DNA of 64,000 nt from Nocardia brasiliensis (GTDB lineage: Bacteria > Actinomycetota > Actinomycetes > Mycobacteriales > Mycobacteriaceae), in contig NZ_CP046171.1 in NCBI RefSeq assembly GCF_011801125.1, forward strand, positions 2,542,001 through 2,606,000, in the 5' to 3' direction. The notes beneath the pieces are model-generated. The model searched no databases. It was not told the DNA's origin and worked only from the letters and a program-made list of their open reading frames with translations. Within the stretch, counting starts at the first letter, position 1, and every line of letters begins with the position of its first letter. The position numbers and the translations under genes were made by a program. Of the stretch, positions 9,239 through 19,000 are shown one piece after another.

Positions 9239-10057
9239 ATGGAGGTACTGCTGCACCAGATCGACGCGTTCGCGGACGCACCGTTCTCGGGCAACCCAGC
9301 CGCGGTGATGCCGCTCCCGTCGTGGCTCCCTGATACGTTGCTGCAACACCTGGCCGAGGAGAACAACCTCGCCGAAACCGCCTTCTACACCGCGGAATTA
9401 CCGCCGGACGCGGGCCCGCCGCCGGGTGCGTGGCCCGCGTTCCATCTGCGCTGGTTCACCCCGGAGGTGGAGGTGGACATGTGCGGGCACGCCACGGTAG
9501 CCAGTGCCGCACAGATTTTGGAGGACATGCATCCCGGCGCCGACCGGGTGAGCTTCTTCACCCGCAGCGGCTGGCTGCACGTCGACCGCACCGACGACGA
9601 CGAGTTCGTGCTCGATCTGCCCGCGGTGCCCGCGACCGAGGTCGAGCCCGATCTCGTGCTCGTCGCCGCGCTCGGGGTGCGCCCGGTGCGCGCGTTCACC
9701 GGCGTCGACGAGGTGATCGTGGTGGCCACCGAACAGGAAGTCCGCGACGCCGAACCGATTTTCACTTCGTTCCCACCCATGACCCGCGGCGCGATCGTCA
9801 CCGCGCGCGGTACGAGCACCGACTTCGTCTCGCGCTTCTTCGCTCCCGGTGTCGGCGTGCCGGAGGACCCGGTCACCGGATCGGCGCACGCGCAACTGGT
9901 TCCGCTGTGGGCGGACGAACTCGGCCGGACCGAGCTCACCGCGCGGCAGCTGTCCCGCCGCGGTGGCGGCCTGCGCTGCGAGCTCGCCGGCGACCGCGTG
10001 CTGCTGTTCGGCCGGTGCCGCCGATATCTGGACGGCGTTGTGCGCCTACCGGACTGA
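9239..10057 (+). CDS. PhzF-family isomerase/epimerase
   Basis: This 272-residue protein belongs to the PhzF family (diaminopimelate-epimerase fold). The N-terminal signature QIDAFADAPFSGNPAAVMPL is followed by AEENNLAETAFYT, which contains the family's conserved catalytic-type Glu around residue 46. LRWFTPEVEVDMCGHATVASA and GVPEDPVTGSAHAQLVPLWA complete the two half-domains. PhzF itself isomerises a phenazine precursor, but most members sit outside phenazine clusters and have unknown substrates. No phenazine gene is nearby, so the name describes the fold only. The gene is a single cistron with a strong hairpin after it. Confidence 0.85.
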   Translation: MEVLLHQIDAFADAPFSGNPAAVMPLPSWLPDTLLQHLAEENNLAETAFYTAELPPDAGPPPGAWPAFHLRWFTPEVEVDMCGHATVASAAQILEDMHPGADRVSFFTRSGWLHVDRTDDDEFVLDLPAVPATEVEPDLVLVAALGVRPVRAFTGVDEVIVVATEQEVRDAEPIFTSFPPMTRGAIVTARGTSTDFVSRFFAPGVGVPEDPVTGSAHAQLVPLWADELGRTELTARQLSRRGGGLRCELAGDRVLLFGRCRRYLDGVVRLPD

Positions 10058-10145
10058 CCGGACCACGCGCGACCCCGGCGAGCGCCCGTCGGCGGGCCGG
10101 AGTCGCGTTCTGCCACCGCGGTGCCCCATGGCCGCACCGCGGTGT

Positions 10146-10199
10146 AGCGGGCCTCTGCCAGGATGACACGGGGTTGACTCATCCCGGCAGAGGCCCGCT
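10146..10199. terminator. Strong bidirectional hairpin between converging genes
   Basis: Perfect 14-bp arms (10146-10159 and 10186-10199), extended inward by a second pairing (GGATGA 161-166 with TCATCC 179-184), lie in the 224-bp gap between the converging PhzF gene and the 10282-11019 gene. Two copies of the 10-bp palindrome CACCGCGGTG lie just upstream (near 10117 and 10136). I see no gene in this gap. Confidence 0.65.
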
Positions 10200-10281
10200 C
10201 TTCGTCCGCTGCCGTCCCTGCTCGATCGCACCGGTCGGAAAGCGGGTGGGGCTCAGGAGATATCGGACCGGTCTGTCGCGA

Positions 10282-11019
10282 CTACCGGTCGGGGACCGGG
10301 CCGTCGTCCGGGCCGGGCACGGCCGTGTCGAGTTGGTCGGGGCGCAGCGCGACGACGGCGAACCGGCCCGCGACGGCGTCCGCGGGCAGCGCCTCGACCG
10401 CGCGGATGCCGTTCTGGGCGGCCAGGTTTCGCAGGCGATCGAGGGGCCCGCGCACTACAAGGCCGACGCCGCAGGCGCAGCCGTCGCGCAGCCGGGCCGC
10501 CGAGACCGCGATGACCCGGGCGCCGCGTTCGTCGGAGGTGGACGGGAGCAGCCAGGCCGCGTCGGCGGCGGAGGCGACCGCCGCGGCGTCTCCCGCGGGC
10601 ACCGGGACGAACACGAGCGGGGTCTGCACGCGGGGGAGCGGAACCTGATAGAGCACCTGCGCGATGCGCAGACCCCCGCTGTGTTCCGGCAGCTGATCGG
10701 GGGTGAGCGGTGCGGTGAACGAGACCAGCGCCCAGTGCTCGGCGTCGTCGGCACCGCCGAGCGAATCCCGTGCGCGGGCAAGGTAATCGGCGATCGGCTC
10801 GCCCCGCTCCGGTCCGAGCCGATCGGTGAACACCCCCGCCTCGCGCGGCGGGTTCAGCACGCCGAGCAATCCGACGAGAGCGACGACGACAACGACCGCG
10901 GCCCCGTAGCCGAGGCCGCGCCACAGCGACCGGCGGCGCTCGCCGGGTACCGCAGTATCCGGCGAGCGGGCGGGATCGGGTTGTGCCGCAGTGGAGTCCG
11001 TCGCCTGCCGGTCAGGCAT
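10282..11019 (-). CDS. Single-pass membrane-anchored protein of unknown function
   Basis: The 245-residue product has a ~30-residue Pro/Asp/Arg-rich cytoplasmic N-terminus and one TM helix (about residues 36-54, [19 protein letters not shown]). An extracytoplasmic domain of ~190 residues follows. It contains a CACG motif near residue 185 and ends in a Pro/Asp-rich tail. I do not recognise the family. Its ATG overlaps the rluD stop by 8 bp, so it is the last gene of the lspA-rluD operon. That suggests envelope-associated expression but does not reveal a function. Confidence 0.7.
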   Translation of the reverse strand: MPDRQATDSTAAQPDPARSPDTAVPGERRRSLWRGLGYGAAVVVVVALVGLLGVLNPPREAGVFTDRLGPERGEPIADYLARARDSLGGADDAEHWALVSFTAPLTPDQLPEHSGGLRIAQVLYQVPLPRVQTPLVFVPVPAGDAAAVASAADAAWLLPSTSDERGARVIAVSAARLRDGCACGVGLVVRGPLDRLRNLAAQNGIRAVEALPADAVAGRFAVVALRPDQLDTAVPGPDDGPVPDR

Positions 11020-11938
11020 TGCGCAGGACGTCCACGGCGTTTCTCAGGTCGTCGGGGTACTCGCTGGTGATCTCCAGCCAGCGGCCGTCGGCCGGATGGG
11101 CGAACCCGAGCGAACGGGCGTGCAGCCATTGCCGTTCCAGGCCGAGCCGTTCGGCCAGGCGCGGGTCCGCACCGTAGGTGAGGTCACCGCAGCAGGGGTG
11201 GCGGATCGCGGAGAAATGCACCCGGATCTGATGGGTGCGCCCGGTTTCCAAGTGGATGTCGAGCAGGCTGGCGGCCTGGAAGGCCTCGATGGTGTCGTAG
11301 TGGGTGATGCTGGGGCGGCCGTCGGCGGTGACCGCGAACTTCCAGTCGTTGCCGCGCGCCCGGCCGATCGGCGCATCGATGGTGCCGCTGCTCGGATCCG
11401 GATGACCTTGCACCAGTGCGTGATACCGCTTCTCGATGGTGCGCTGCTTGAACGCCCGCTTGAGCACCGTGTACGCGTGCTCGGACTGCGCGACCACCAT
11501 CACCCCTGAGGTGCCGACGTCGAGCCGGTGCACGATGCCCTGGCGCTCGTGCGCGCCGGAGGTGGAGATGCGATAGCCCGCCGCGGCGAGCCCACCGATC
11601 ACGGTCGGACCGGTCCAGCCGACGCCGGTGTGCGCCGCGACGCCGACCGGCTTGTCCACCGCGACGATGTCGTCGTCGGCGTAGAGGATTCGCATGCCCT
11701 CCACCGGCGCGGCCTCGATCTTCAGCTCCCGCTTGGGTTCCGGGAACACCACCTCGAGCCAGGCGCCCGCGGCGAGCCGATCGGATTTGCCCGCCGCGAC
11801 GCCGTCGAGCTGCACGCTGCCCTCCTCGGCGAGCGCGGCGACCGCCGTGCGGGACAGGCCGAGCAGCCGGGACAGTCCCGCGTCGACCCGCATGCCGTCG
11901 AGCCCGTCGGGCACCGGCATGGTTCGTGTCTCCCTCAT
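11012..11938 (-). CDS. Pseudouridine synthase, RluD/RluA family
   Basis: This protein of about 308 residues converts specific uridines in rRNA to pseudouridine. An S4 RNA-binding domain occupies roughly residues 10-75 ([30 protein letters not shown]). The catalytic domain carries the RluA-family motif [15 protein letters not shown] near residue 145, where the Asp is the nucleophile, and [15 protein letters not shown] near residue 230. The ATG forms an ATGA overlap with the lspA stop, giving tight coupling. The lspA-rluD order is conserved in many actinobacteria and beyond. Whether the target is the RluD helix (positions 1911/1915/1917 in E. coli numbering) cannot be read from the sequence. 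Confidence 0.9.
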   Translation of the reverse strand: MRETRTMPVPDGLDGMRVDAGLSRLLGLSRTAVAALAEEGSVQLDGVAAGKSDRLAAGAWLEVVFPEPKRELKIEAAPVEGMRILYADDDIVAVDKPVGVAAHTGVGWTGPTVIGGLAAAGYRISTSGAHERQGIVHRLDVGTSGVMVVAQSEHAYTVLKRAFKQRTIEKRYHALVQGHPDPSSGTIDAPIGRARGNDWKFAVTADGRPSITHYDTIEAFQAASLLDIHLETGRTHQIRVHFSAIRHPCCGDLTYGADPRLAERLGLERQWLHARSLGFAHPADGRWLEITSEYPDDLRNAVDVLRNA

Positions 11939-12621
11939 GCCGCGTTCCCTTCGGTGCCTGCCTTGCTCGGTGCCGGCGCGTCCGCGTCGTCGTCGGTGGT
12001 GTCGCGCCCGGTGCGCGTGCCGTTCGGCTCGAAGCCGAACACGGTCAGCACCACGAGCAGGATCGCGCCGCACACGATCGAGGAGTCCGCCACGTTGAAC
12101 ACCGGCCACCAGCCGATCGCGATGAAATCGACCACGTGGCCCTGCAACGGTCCCGGTGCGCGGAACAACCGGTCGACCAGGTTGCCCAGTGCGCCGCCGA
12201 GCACCATGCCGAGGCCGATGGCCCACCACAGCGAGCGCAGCGTGCGCCCGATCCGGACCACGCCGATCACCACGGCCGTGGCGACCAGGGTCAGCAGCCA
12301 GGTCATGCCGGTCGCCATGGAGAACGCCGCGCCGGGATTGCGGACCAGGCTGAACCTGGCGAAATCGCCGATGATCGAGACCGGCTCGCCCGGTTTCAGG
12401 TTCGCCACCACGATGCACTTGGTGAGCAGGTCCATGGCAAGCAGCACCGCGGCGATGATCAGCAGGGTGCGCAGCCGCTGGGGCGGACGGGCCTGCTCAG
12501 TCGGTGTCTCGGTCGCGCCCGACGGCGTCGCCGACGGTGCCGATGGCGCGGCGGCCGCCGCCCCCTCAGGTGTCGGTGTGGGGTTCTCCTCGGGCGGCGG
12601 GTCATCACTCACACGCACCAT
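11935..12621 (-). CDS. lspA: Prolipoprotein signal peptidase II
   Basis: This membrane aspartyl protease cleaves the signal peptide of diacylglyceryl-modified prolipoproteins. About 50 N-terminal residues are Pro/Ala/Glu-rich and cytoplasmic, followed by four TM segments. The two catalytic Asp motifs are visible: [20 protein letters not shown] and [13 protein letters not shown]. The start is uncertain. ATG 12621 or 12624, or GTG 12612, are all plausible, and each avoids the long unlikely upstream extension. It is divergent from a lipoprotein gene pair whose products would be its substrates and overlaps rluD by 4 bp. Confidence 0.92.
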   Translation of the reverse strand: MVRVSDDPPPEENPTPTPEGAAAAAPSAPSATPSGATETPTEQARPPQRLRTLLIIAAVLLAMDLLTKCIVVANLKPGEPVSIIGDFARFSLVRNPGAAFSMATGMTWLLTLVATAVVIGVVRIGRTLRSLWWAIGLGMVLGGALGNLVDRLFRAPGPLQGHVVDFIAIGWWPVFNVADSSIVCGAILLVVLTVFGFEPNGTRTGRDTTDDDADAPAPSKAGTEGNAA

Positions 12622-12693
12622 CATCGCTCGAGCGACGCGACACCTTGTGCGGTGGTCACCCGCAAGTCCCAGCTGACACTCAGGAACCGGTCG

Positions 12694-12699
12694 TACCCT
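12694..12699 (+). promoter_or_regulatory. -10 box placing a leaderless start at GTG 12707
   Basis: TACCCT is followed by 7 nt and GTG 12707. This favours GTG over the ATG 6 nt upstream as the true start. Confidence 0.4.
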
Positions 12700-12706
12700 G
12701 ATGCTC

Positions 12707-13654
12707 GTGACGGTGTTGTCTTCCCCCCACATTCCCCGGCGTGCGCGCTCAGGGATGCTGCTGATAGTGCTTGCACTCGGCCTGACCACGTTCGGAACCG
12801 GCTGCAGTGACGGGGCTCAGTCGCGTTCGGAGGCGGACAGCACCGAGCCGCTGGGTTACGGAAAAGAAGTGACCGTGCCGATTCCGGCCGCGATCACCAC
12901 CGTCGTGTCGGCCGGGGAGCAGCCGCGCTCGCTGCTGCGGCCCGACTACCCGGCGGGCACCGTGCAGCAGGTGACGCTGCACACCTCGCACCGGATCGAA
13001 CAGCAGATCAACGATCAGGACGCGCGTGACTTCTCCACGCCCGCGTTGTCGATCCCGATGACCGCGAAAACCGACGCGGACGGCATCGATCTCACGCTCG
13101 GCGCCGTCACCACGCCCGACCCGACCCTGGCCAAGGCGTTGACGAAAACCGACGGCTCGCACGCCGGTTTCGATCTGAGCGACCTCGGCGCGATCACCGC
13201 GCTGCGGCTCGAGCCGGCGCCGGAGACCTCGAACCCGGCCAGGGCCGCGCTGGAACAGGCCTTCTACCAAGCGGTCTACCGTTCGATCGCGTTCCCGGAT
13301 CAGCCGGTCGGCGAGGGTGCGGTGTGGACGGTGCGCCAGGAGGTGACCGGCGGGGTCGTCCTCGAGCAGATCACCACCGCCACGCTGACCAAGCGCGAAG
13401 GTGACCGGCTGACCATCGAATTGGACGTCACTCAGCAGCCCAAGTCGTCGGTGTGGCGTCTGCCCAACAACGCGGGCAAGCTCGACATCCAGGACTACGT
13501 CATGCAGGGCACCGGCACGATCACCGTCGACCTCGGACTACCGCTACCGGTCGCCGGGTCGATCACGGTCGGCGGGCACCAGGCCTATCACGATCCGCGC
13601 AGCGAGAGTGTGTTGCAGCAGACGATCGACACGCAGGTGTCGTGGACGGAATGA
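12707..13654 (+). CDS. Lipoprotein of unknown function
   Basis: The product is about 315 residues. A signal peptide with basic n-region (IPRRARSG) and core [16 protein letters not shown] ends at a lipobox Cys near residue 35, so a membrane-anchored lipoprotein is predicted. The exported part is beta-rich, with repeated ITTV/LTLG/VTLHTS strands and no cysteines after the lipobox. The later half ([34 protein letters not shown]) resembles all-beta lipoproteins of unknown function common in actinobacteria. Its stop overlaps the next gene's ATG (ATGA), so the two lipoproteins are co-translated. Confidence 0.7.
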   Translation: MTVLSSPHIPRRARSGMLLIVLALGLTTFGTGCSDGAQSRSEADSTEPLGYGKEVTVPIPAAITTVVSAGEQPRSLLRPDYPAGTVQQVTLHTSHRIEQQINDQDARDFSTPALSIPMTAKTDADGIDLTLGAVTTPDPTLAKALTKTDGSHAGFDLSDLGAITALRLEPAPETSNPARAALEQAFYQAVYRSIAFPDQPVGEGAVWTVRQEVTGGVVLEQITTATLTKREGDRLTIELDVTQQPKSSVWRLPNNAGKLDIQDYVMQGTGTITVDLGLPLPVAGSITVGGHQAYHDPRSESVLQQTIDTQVSWTE

Positions 13655-14373
13655 CCCGTGGCCGTGGCCTGTTGCTGGCCGCGGCGACCACCGCGTTCGT
13701 CTCCGCGTGCGGGTCGTCGTCCACGCCCTCGACCGCCCCGTCCGCGCCGGAGCTGCCGCCGCTCGGCCCGGTCGTGACCGCCGCGCCGGTGCAGCGGCCG
13801 CCGACCACCGACGCCGATCGGCTCTATCGCCAACTGCTCACCGGCGCCGACCTGCCGCCCGACTTCACCGCGTTGCCCGCGCGGCTCGACGCGCCCGCCG
13901 GTGCGCCGCCCACACCGACCGACCCGGCGGACTGCGCGAAAGTGCTCACACCGCTGGGCGAGCAGCGTCCTGGCGCGCTCGCGCAGGCCGCGATCCAGCA
14001 TGCCGGGCCGAACTTCTCCAGCATCGATATCGATGCGGCCAGCTACCGCGCCGACGCGGTCGCGCCCGCGTTCGCGGAGGTGCAGGCGCGGCTGCGGCAG
14101 TGCGCGCACTATACCGGGGCCGACGCCACCGACATCGCGATCGACTACCGCGTCGGCGGTCTCACCCAGCCGCGGGCCGGCGACGCCGCCACCGCCTTCC
14201 AGGTGCGCACCACCAGCGAGGGCCTCACCCTGCACTCCGCGGTGGCGCTCGTGCAGGTCGGTGCGACCCTGGCACAGATCGCCGTCACCGCGCCGGAAGC
14301 CGTGGACGAGCAGGTGCTCAGCGAACTCACCGCCGCCCAGGTACGCAAACTCCAAGGCATCACCGGCCCCTGA
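13651..14373 (+). CDS. Lipoprotein of unknown function, second of a pair
   Basis: The 240-residue product starts [20 protein letters not shown], a short signal peptide with lipobox VSAC. A Ser/Thr/Pro-rich linker is followed by a domain starting near YRQLLTGADLPPDFT, with two cysteines (DCAKVL and RQCAHY) about 60 residues apart that may form a disulfide. This spacing recalls mycobacterial sensor-type exported domains such as the PknH extracellular domain, but the match is only visual. It is translationally coupled to the preceding lipoprotein by an ATGA overlap. Confidence 0.7.
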   Translation: MTRGRGLLLAAATTAFVSACGSSSTPSTAPSAPELPPLGPVVTAAPVQRPPTTDADRLYRQLLTGADLPPDFTALPARLDAPAGAPPTPTDPADCAKVLTPLGEQRPGALAQAAIQHAGPNFSSIDIDAASYRADAVAPAFAEVQARLRQCAHYTGADATDIAIDYRVGGLTQPRAGDAATAFQVRTTSEGLTLHSAVALVQVGATLAQIAVTAPEAVDEQVLSELTAAQVRKLQGITGP

Positions 14374-14431
14374 TTCCCCGAGATCGCCCTCTTTCGACCC
14401 CTGAACCACCTGGCTTGCCGGGGTGCGGTTT

Positions 14432-15037
14432 TCACGGGATGAAGGGGGTGGTGGTGCGGGCGGTGCGGAGGGCGGTGGCCCACCAGAGGAGCTGGTCGAC
14501 GGTGGCGACGGTGGCGGCTTCGAGGTCGGGGTCGCGGCGGGGCCAGGAACCGTTGGGGGCGAAGCGTTGCCAGGCCTTGGTGATGGTGAGGGTGCGCCGG
14601 ATGGGGACCGCGTTGAGCTCGCCGAAGATCTGGCGCAGCTGGGTGGCGGCGTGCCCGCCCTCGGCGTCGGTGCCGTAGCCGACGACGGTGACCGGTTTGG
14701 CCGCCCATTCGGTGTCGAACCAGTCGATCGCGTTCTTCAGCGCGGCCGGGAAGCTGCGGTTGTATTCGGGGGTGACTACGACGAACGCGTCGGCGGCGGC
14801 CAGCCGATCACCGAAGGCCAGCACCGCGGCGGGCGCGGGTTCGTCGTGGCCGGCCAGCTGATCGGGCAGCCCGGCGGTGGCGAGATCGAGCCGATCGACC
14901 TGCAGATCGCGCCTGCGCAGCTGTCGCGCGAACCAGTCGGCCACGGTCGGCCCGAACCGCCCGGCGCGGGTGCTGCTCTGGATGAGCACCACCCGCAACC
15001 GCTCCGGGGCACCCGCGCCCCGACGTGCCTGGGTCAC
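14432..15037 (-). CDS. NAD(P)H-dependent FMN reductase
   Basis: This 201-residue flavodoxin-fold protein starts with the FMN-phosphate-binding loop LIQSSTRAGRFGPTVADWF and has the family's VTPEYNRSFPAALKNAIDWF motif near residue 95 and a glycine-rich VGYGTDAEGGHAATQLRQIF segment. Members reduce FMN or quinones with NAD(P)H, either as detoxification enzymes or as reductase partners of monooxygenases. Its GTG start overlaps the stop of the upstream lipoprotein hydrolase by 4 bp, so they form a two-gene operon. It may be controlled by the divergent SARP-like regulator. Confidence 0.85.
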   Translation of the reverse strand: MTQARRGAGAPERLRVVLIQSSTRAGRFGPTVADWFARQLRRRDLQVDRLDLATAGLPDQLAGHDEPAPAAVLAFGDRLAAADAFVVVTPEYNRSFPAALKNAIDWFDTEWAAKPVTVVGYGTDAEGGHAATQLRQIFGELNAVPIRRTLTITKAWQRFAPNGSWPRRDPDLEAATVATVDQLLWWATALRTARTTTPFIP

Positions 15038-15933
15038 AGCGTGTCCTTCACCGGTGCGTCGAGAAAGGCCGGGATCATCGGCAGCAGCAGCTCCGGCCGA
15101 TGCACCAGCGTGACGTGCGAGGTGCCGGGCAGGATGGCCAGCTGCGCGTTGGGCAGCCCGGCCGGGGTGTCGCCCATGATGCCGCCGCCGAAGAGCCGGA
15201 ACATCTCGACCGCGTGCTCGGGCCGCACGATGTCGGAATCACCGATCACGGTCAGGGTCGGCGTCTTGACCTTGCGCGCGTCCTCGGGCGCGACCTCGGG
15301 GATGCCGTTCATGTCCTGCTCGCGCACCCGCTCGACCAGGCGCGGGAAGTCCTCGGGCCGCGGCGCGTTCTTCAGGTAGTCCGCGTGGAACGGTGACCCG
15401 TGCAGCATTTCGGGCTTCAGCTCGGCCAGCCCGTCGAGCAGTCCGGGATGCATGCCGCCCGTGCCGAGCGAGCCGGCGGCCAGGATCTGCTTGCGCACCA
15501 ACTCCGGATGCTTCAGCGAGATCTCGAGTGCCACACCGGCGCCCATGCTGTAGCCGAGGATGTCCGCGCGTTGCACGCCGATCTGCCGCAGCAGCGCCAC
15601 CGTGTCCGCCGCCATCTGCGGGGTGCGCAGCAGCCGGTCGATGTCGGCGGTGCGCCCGTGTGCCTGCTGTTCCACCGCGATCACCCGGCGGGTCTTGCAC
15701 AGTTCGGGGATCAGCTGTCCGAAGTCGGTGTCGATGCCCGAGAGCGCGCCGTGTAGCAGCACCAGTGGCGGCTGGTCGGTCTCGGCGCCGTGCACCTCGT
15801 AGTACATGTGCAGGCCGTTGACGTCGGCGTAGGCGCCGTGCGTCGGCTGCTCGGCCTGCTCGGCGGTTCCGCAACCGGTCAGCAGCGCGGTGGCGGCGAG
15901 GGCAGCGGCGGCGAAAACGGTGGTGAGTCTCAT
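15034..15933 (-). CDS. Lipoprotein alpha/beta hydrolase
   Basis: The 299-residue product begins MRLTTVFAAAALAATALLTGC, a lipoprotein signal peptide, so the enzyme should be anchored outside the membrane. The alpha/beta-hydrolase fold is clear: oxyanion loop LVLLHGALSG near residue 60, nucleophile elbow GYSMGAGVAL near residue 128, acidic VIGDSDIVRPE near residue 225, and catalytic His in LPGTSHVTLV near residue 265. The substrate cannot be predicted. ATG 15933 is chosen over the upstream frame because it starts the signal peptide. The pair with the FMN reductase and the divergent SARP-like gene suggests a small regulated locus. Confidence 0.85.
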   Translation of the reverse strand: MRLTTVFAAAALAATALLTGCGTAEQAEQPTHGAYADVNGLHMYYEVHGAETDQPPLVLLHGALSGIDTDFGQLIPELCKTRRVIAVEQQAHGRTADIDRLLRTPQMAADTVALLRQIGVQRADILGYSMGAGVALEISLKHPELVRKQILAAGSLGTGGMHPGLLDGLAELKPEMLHGSPFHADYLKNAPRPEDFPRLVERVREQDMNGIPEVAPEDARKVKTPTLTVIGDSDIVRPEHAVEMFRLFGGGIMGDTPAGLPNAQLAILPGTSHVTLVHRPELLLPMIPAFLDAPVKDTL

Positions 15934-16012
15934 CGAAGGCTCTTTTCTGTGCGGGGTTGGTTGCCTCGTTGTCGCCCACTGTGCGCGGCCCACCTTCCGG
16001 TTTGTTTACGGT

Positions 16013-16044
16013 GTGATTCCGCCGTTCGCGGGCGTGATTAAGCT
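16013..16044 (+). promoter_or_regulatory. Leaderless SARP promoter with spaced direct repeats
   Basis: TAAGCT (16039-16044) is followed by 6 nt and ATG 16051. Two GTGATT direct repeats (16013-16018 and 16034-16039) are spaced 21 bp, two helical turns. SARP regulators typically bind directly repeated hexamers or heptamers on one DNA face, so these are candidate autoregulatory sites. Confidence 0.3.
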
Positions 16045-16050
16045 GCCCGT

Positions 16051-19000
16051 ATGCGGTTTGGCGTGCTCGGTCCGTTGACGGTCTGGACGGACGGCGGCAC
16101 TGTCGTGCCGATTCCCGGGACGAAGGTGCGGGCGCTGCTCGCCGATCTGCTGGTGCACCCGGGGCAACCGGTCTCGGGTGACCGGTTGATCGATGACATC
16201 TGGGCCGATGACCCGCCCGGCAATCCGGCGGGCACGCTCGCGGCGAAGGCCTCACAATTGCGCCGCGCGTTCGAGGACGCCGAACCCGGTGCCCGTGAGC
16301 TGGTGGTCTCACCGCCGCCGGGCTACCGGCTGGCGAGCGCCGCGGTGGACGCACTGCGATTCCGTGAACTGGTCGCGACCGCACGCGCGGCGAGCGAACT
16401 GAGCGAGCGGGCGCGCATCCTCACCGCCGCGCTCGCGCTGTGGCGCGGACCGGCTTTCGCCGACTTCCACGACGCCGCGTTCGCCCAGCCCGCGATCGCG
16501 CAGCTGACCGAGCAGCGCCTCGTCGCGGTGGAGGAACTGGCCGAGGCGCGCCTGGGACTCGGTGAATACCGGGATGTCGCAGGCGAACTCGCCGCCGAGG
16601 TGGCCGAATATCCGCTGCGGGAACGGCTTCGGGCCGCACAGCTGAAGGCGCTGTACGGTGCGGGCAGGCAGGCCGAGGCGCTGGACAGTTACGCGGACCT
16701 GCGCAGGCAACTCGCCGACGAGCTGGGCCTGGATCCCAGCCCGGAGCTGGTCGCATTGCACGGCTCGATACTCGGCCAGGAGCTGGTGCTCGCCGCGGCG
16801 CCGCCCGCACCCGTGCTGCGGCGGCGCACCTCCAACATTCCCGCGCAACGCACCGAACTCATCGGCAGGGCAAGCGATCTCGCCGAGGTGCAACGCGCGG
16901 TGGGCGCGGCCGGGCTGGTCACCCTGACCGGCCCCGGCGGTGTCGGCAAGACCCGGCTGGCGCTGGCCGCGGCGGCCGCGCTGACCGACCGGTTCGCACA
17001 GGGCACGTGGCTGGTCGAGCTGGCGCCACTACAACCCACCGCCGCCGACGGGCCATGCTTCCTCGTCGACGCGGTCGCGCAGGTGCTCGACATCCGGACC
17101 GACGACGGCGGCGACCCTGTCGAGCTGGTCCGCGCCGCCTTGGCCGAGCAGGAGCTGCTGCTCGTGCTCGACAACTGCGAACACGTCATCGACTACGCCG
17201 CCGACCTGGCCGAACTCTTGCTCGGCGCCGCACCGAACCTGCACATCCTTGCGACCAGTCAGGAGCAGCTGCGGCTGCCCGGGGAGCAGGTCGTCGCGGT
17301 CGAGCCGCTGACCGTGCCCGCCGTGGACACCGAACTCGATGAGCTCGAAAATGTCGGTGCGGTACAGCTTTTCGTGGCCAGGGCGCGCGCCGGCGACCGC
17401 GGTTTCGTCCTGGACGCCGACTCCGCGGCCGCGGTCGCCACCCTGTGCCGCCGACTGGACGGCATCCCGCTCGCCCTGGAACTGGCGGCGACCAGGGTTC
17501 GTGCGCTCGGTGTGCACGAGATGGTCGCGCGGCTCGACGACCGCTTCCGCCTGCTGGCCACCGGTCATCGCGGCGCACCGCCACGGCAGCAGACGCTCAC
17601 CGCGATGATCGACTGGAGCTGGGGGCTGCTGGACGAGACGGAACAGACGGTGCTGCGCCGCCTCGCCGTGCATGCGGGCGGCTGCACGCTGGAGGCGGCC
17701 GAAATCGTCTGCGCCACCGCCGGATCGCCGGACGCGCACCCCGCCGTACCGGTCTCCGGTAACGGCGGTACCGTGCCCGCCGCCGTGCTCGAGCCGTCGA
17801 CGGTGGCCGATGTCGTTGCGCGACTGGTGGATCGATCGCTCGTGCAGATGGTCGGCCGTCGCTATCGACTGCTCGAATCGGTGGGCGCGTTCAGCATGGA
17901 TCGCCTGGCCGATGCGGGTGAGTTCGACGCGACCTTCGCCGCGCACCATCGGTACTACCTGGCGCTGGCCGAGCGGGCGGCACCCGAACTGACCGGCGCG
18001 GACCAGCGCCGCTGGCTGCTGCGGCTCGACGCGGAGGCCGCGAATCTGCGGGCGGCACTGGACGGTTACCTGCGCGCCGGCGCGGCCGAGCACGCGCTGC
18101 GGTTGGTGAACGCGCTGGCCTGGTACTGGTTCCTGCGCGGGCGGCTGGCCGAGGCCCGGCGCTGGTTCGACGCCGCGCTGGCACTGGGCGGTGCGCCGCG
18201 GCAGCGTGCGCCCGCGCTGGCCTGGCGGGCCGGGTTTGCCTTTCAGCAGGCGGAATTCACCGGTGGCGCGGCCAAGCGGGCCGAGGTGTTCGCGGTGTTC
18301 GACGCCATCGACGATCCCGCGGGCCGAGCCAGGGCCGAGCTGTTCCTCGCCGTCTCCGCGCTCGACTCCGGCGACCTGCCCGAGCTGGAAGGCCTGGTGC
18401 ACCGGGCGCTTGCGGTCTGCGAGCGGCTCGGCGATCGCTGGGGCGTGGCCACCGGGCATGTGGCGCTGGCCCAGGCCGCGCACAGCCGAGTAGATCTGAC
18501 CGCACTGGCCGACCACGCGCGCACGGCCGCGCGCCTGTTCGCCGAGATCGACGATCGCTGGGGCAGGTTGCAAGCCGCCGAATGGCTGGGTGGCCTGGCG
18601 GAATTGACCGGCGACCTGACCGGTGCCGCCGACATCCACACCGAGGCTTTGGGTTTGGCGCAGGAGCTGGAGCTGTGGGGGCAGGTGTGCACCCATCTGT
18701 GCTGGCTGGGCTGGATCGCCATGCAGCACACCGAATTCGAGCGTGCCCGCGACATGGGCGAGCAGGCGTTGCGGCTCGCCGCCGAGCACGGTTACGGGCC
18801 GAGCCGGGTGTTCGCCTCGACCGTGCTGGCGTTCACCGCGCGCCGCGACGGCGAACCCGAACTGGCTGAACGCATTCTGCGCGAGGTGCTGGCCATGACG
18901 CCGACCGAGGGCGAGCAGACGCCGCTGTTCCTGCCCATGCTGCAAGTCGAACTCGGTTACCTGCACGAGGTACGCGGCGAGTTCGCCGCTGCCCTCGCCA

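Noticed and set aside
9239..10057. Phenazine biosynthesis role for the PhzF-family gene
   Set aside because: No other phz genes are nearby and most PhzF-family proteins are not in phenazine pathways.
14432..15037. FMN reductase as partner of the monooxygenase at 56536
   Set aside because: The genes are 41 kb apart with separate promoters and different putative regulators; nothing in the sequence links them.
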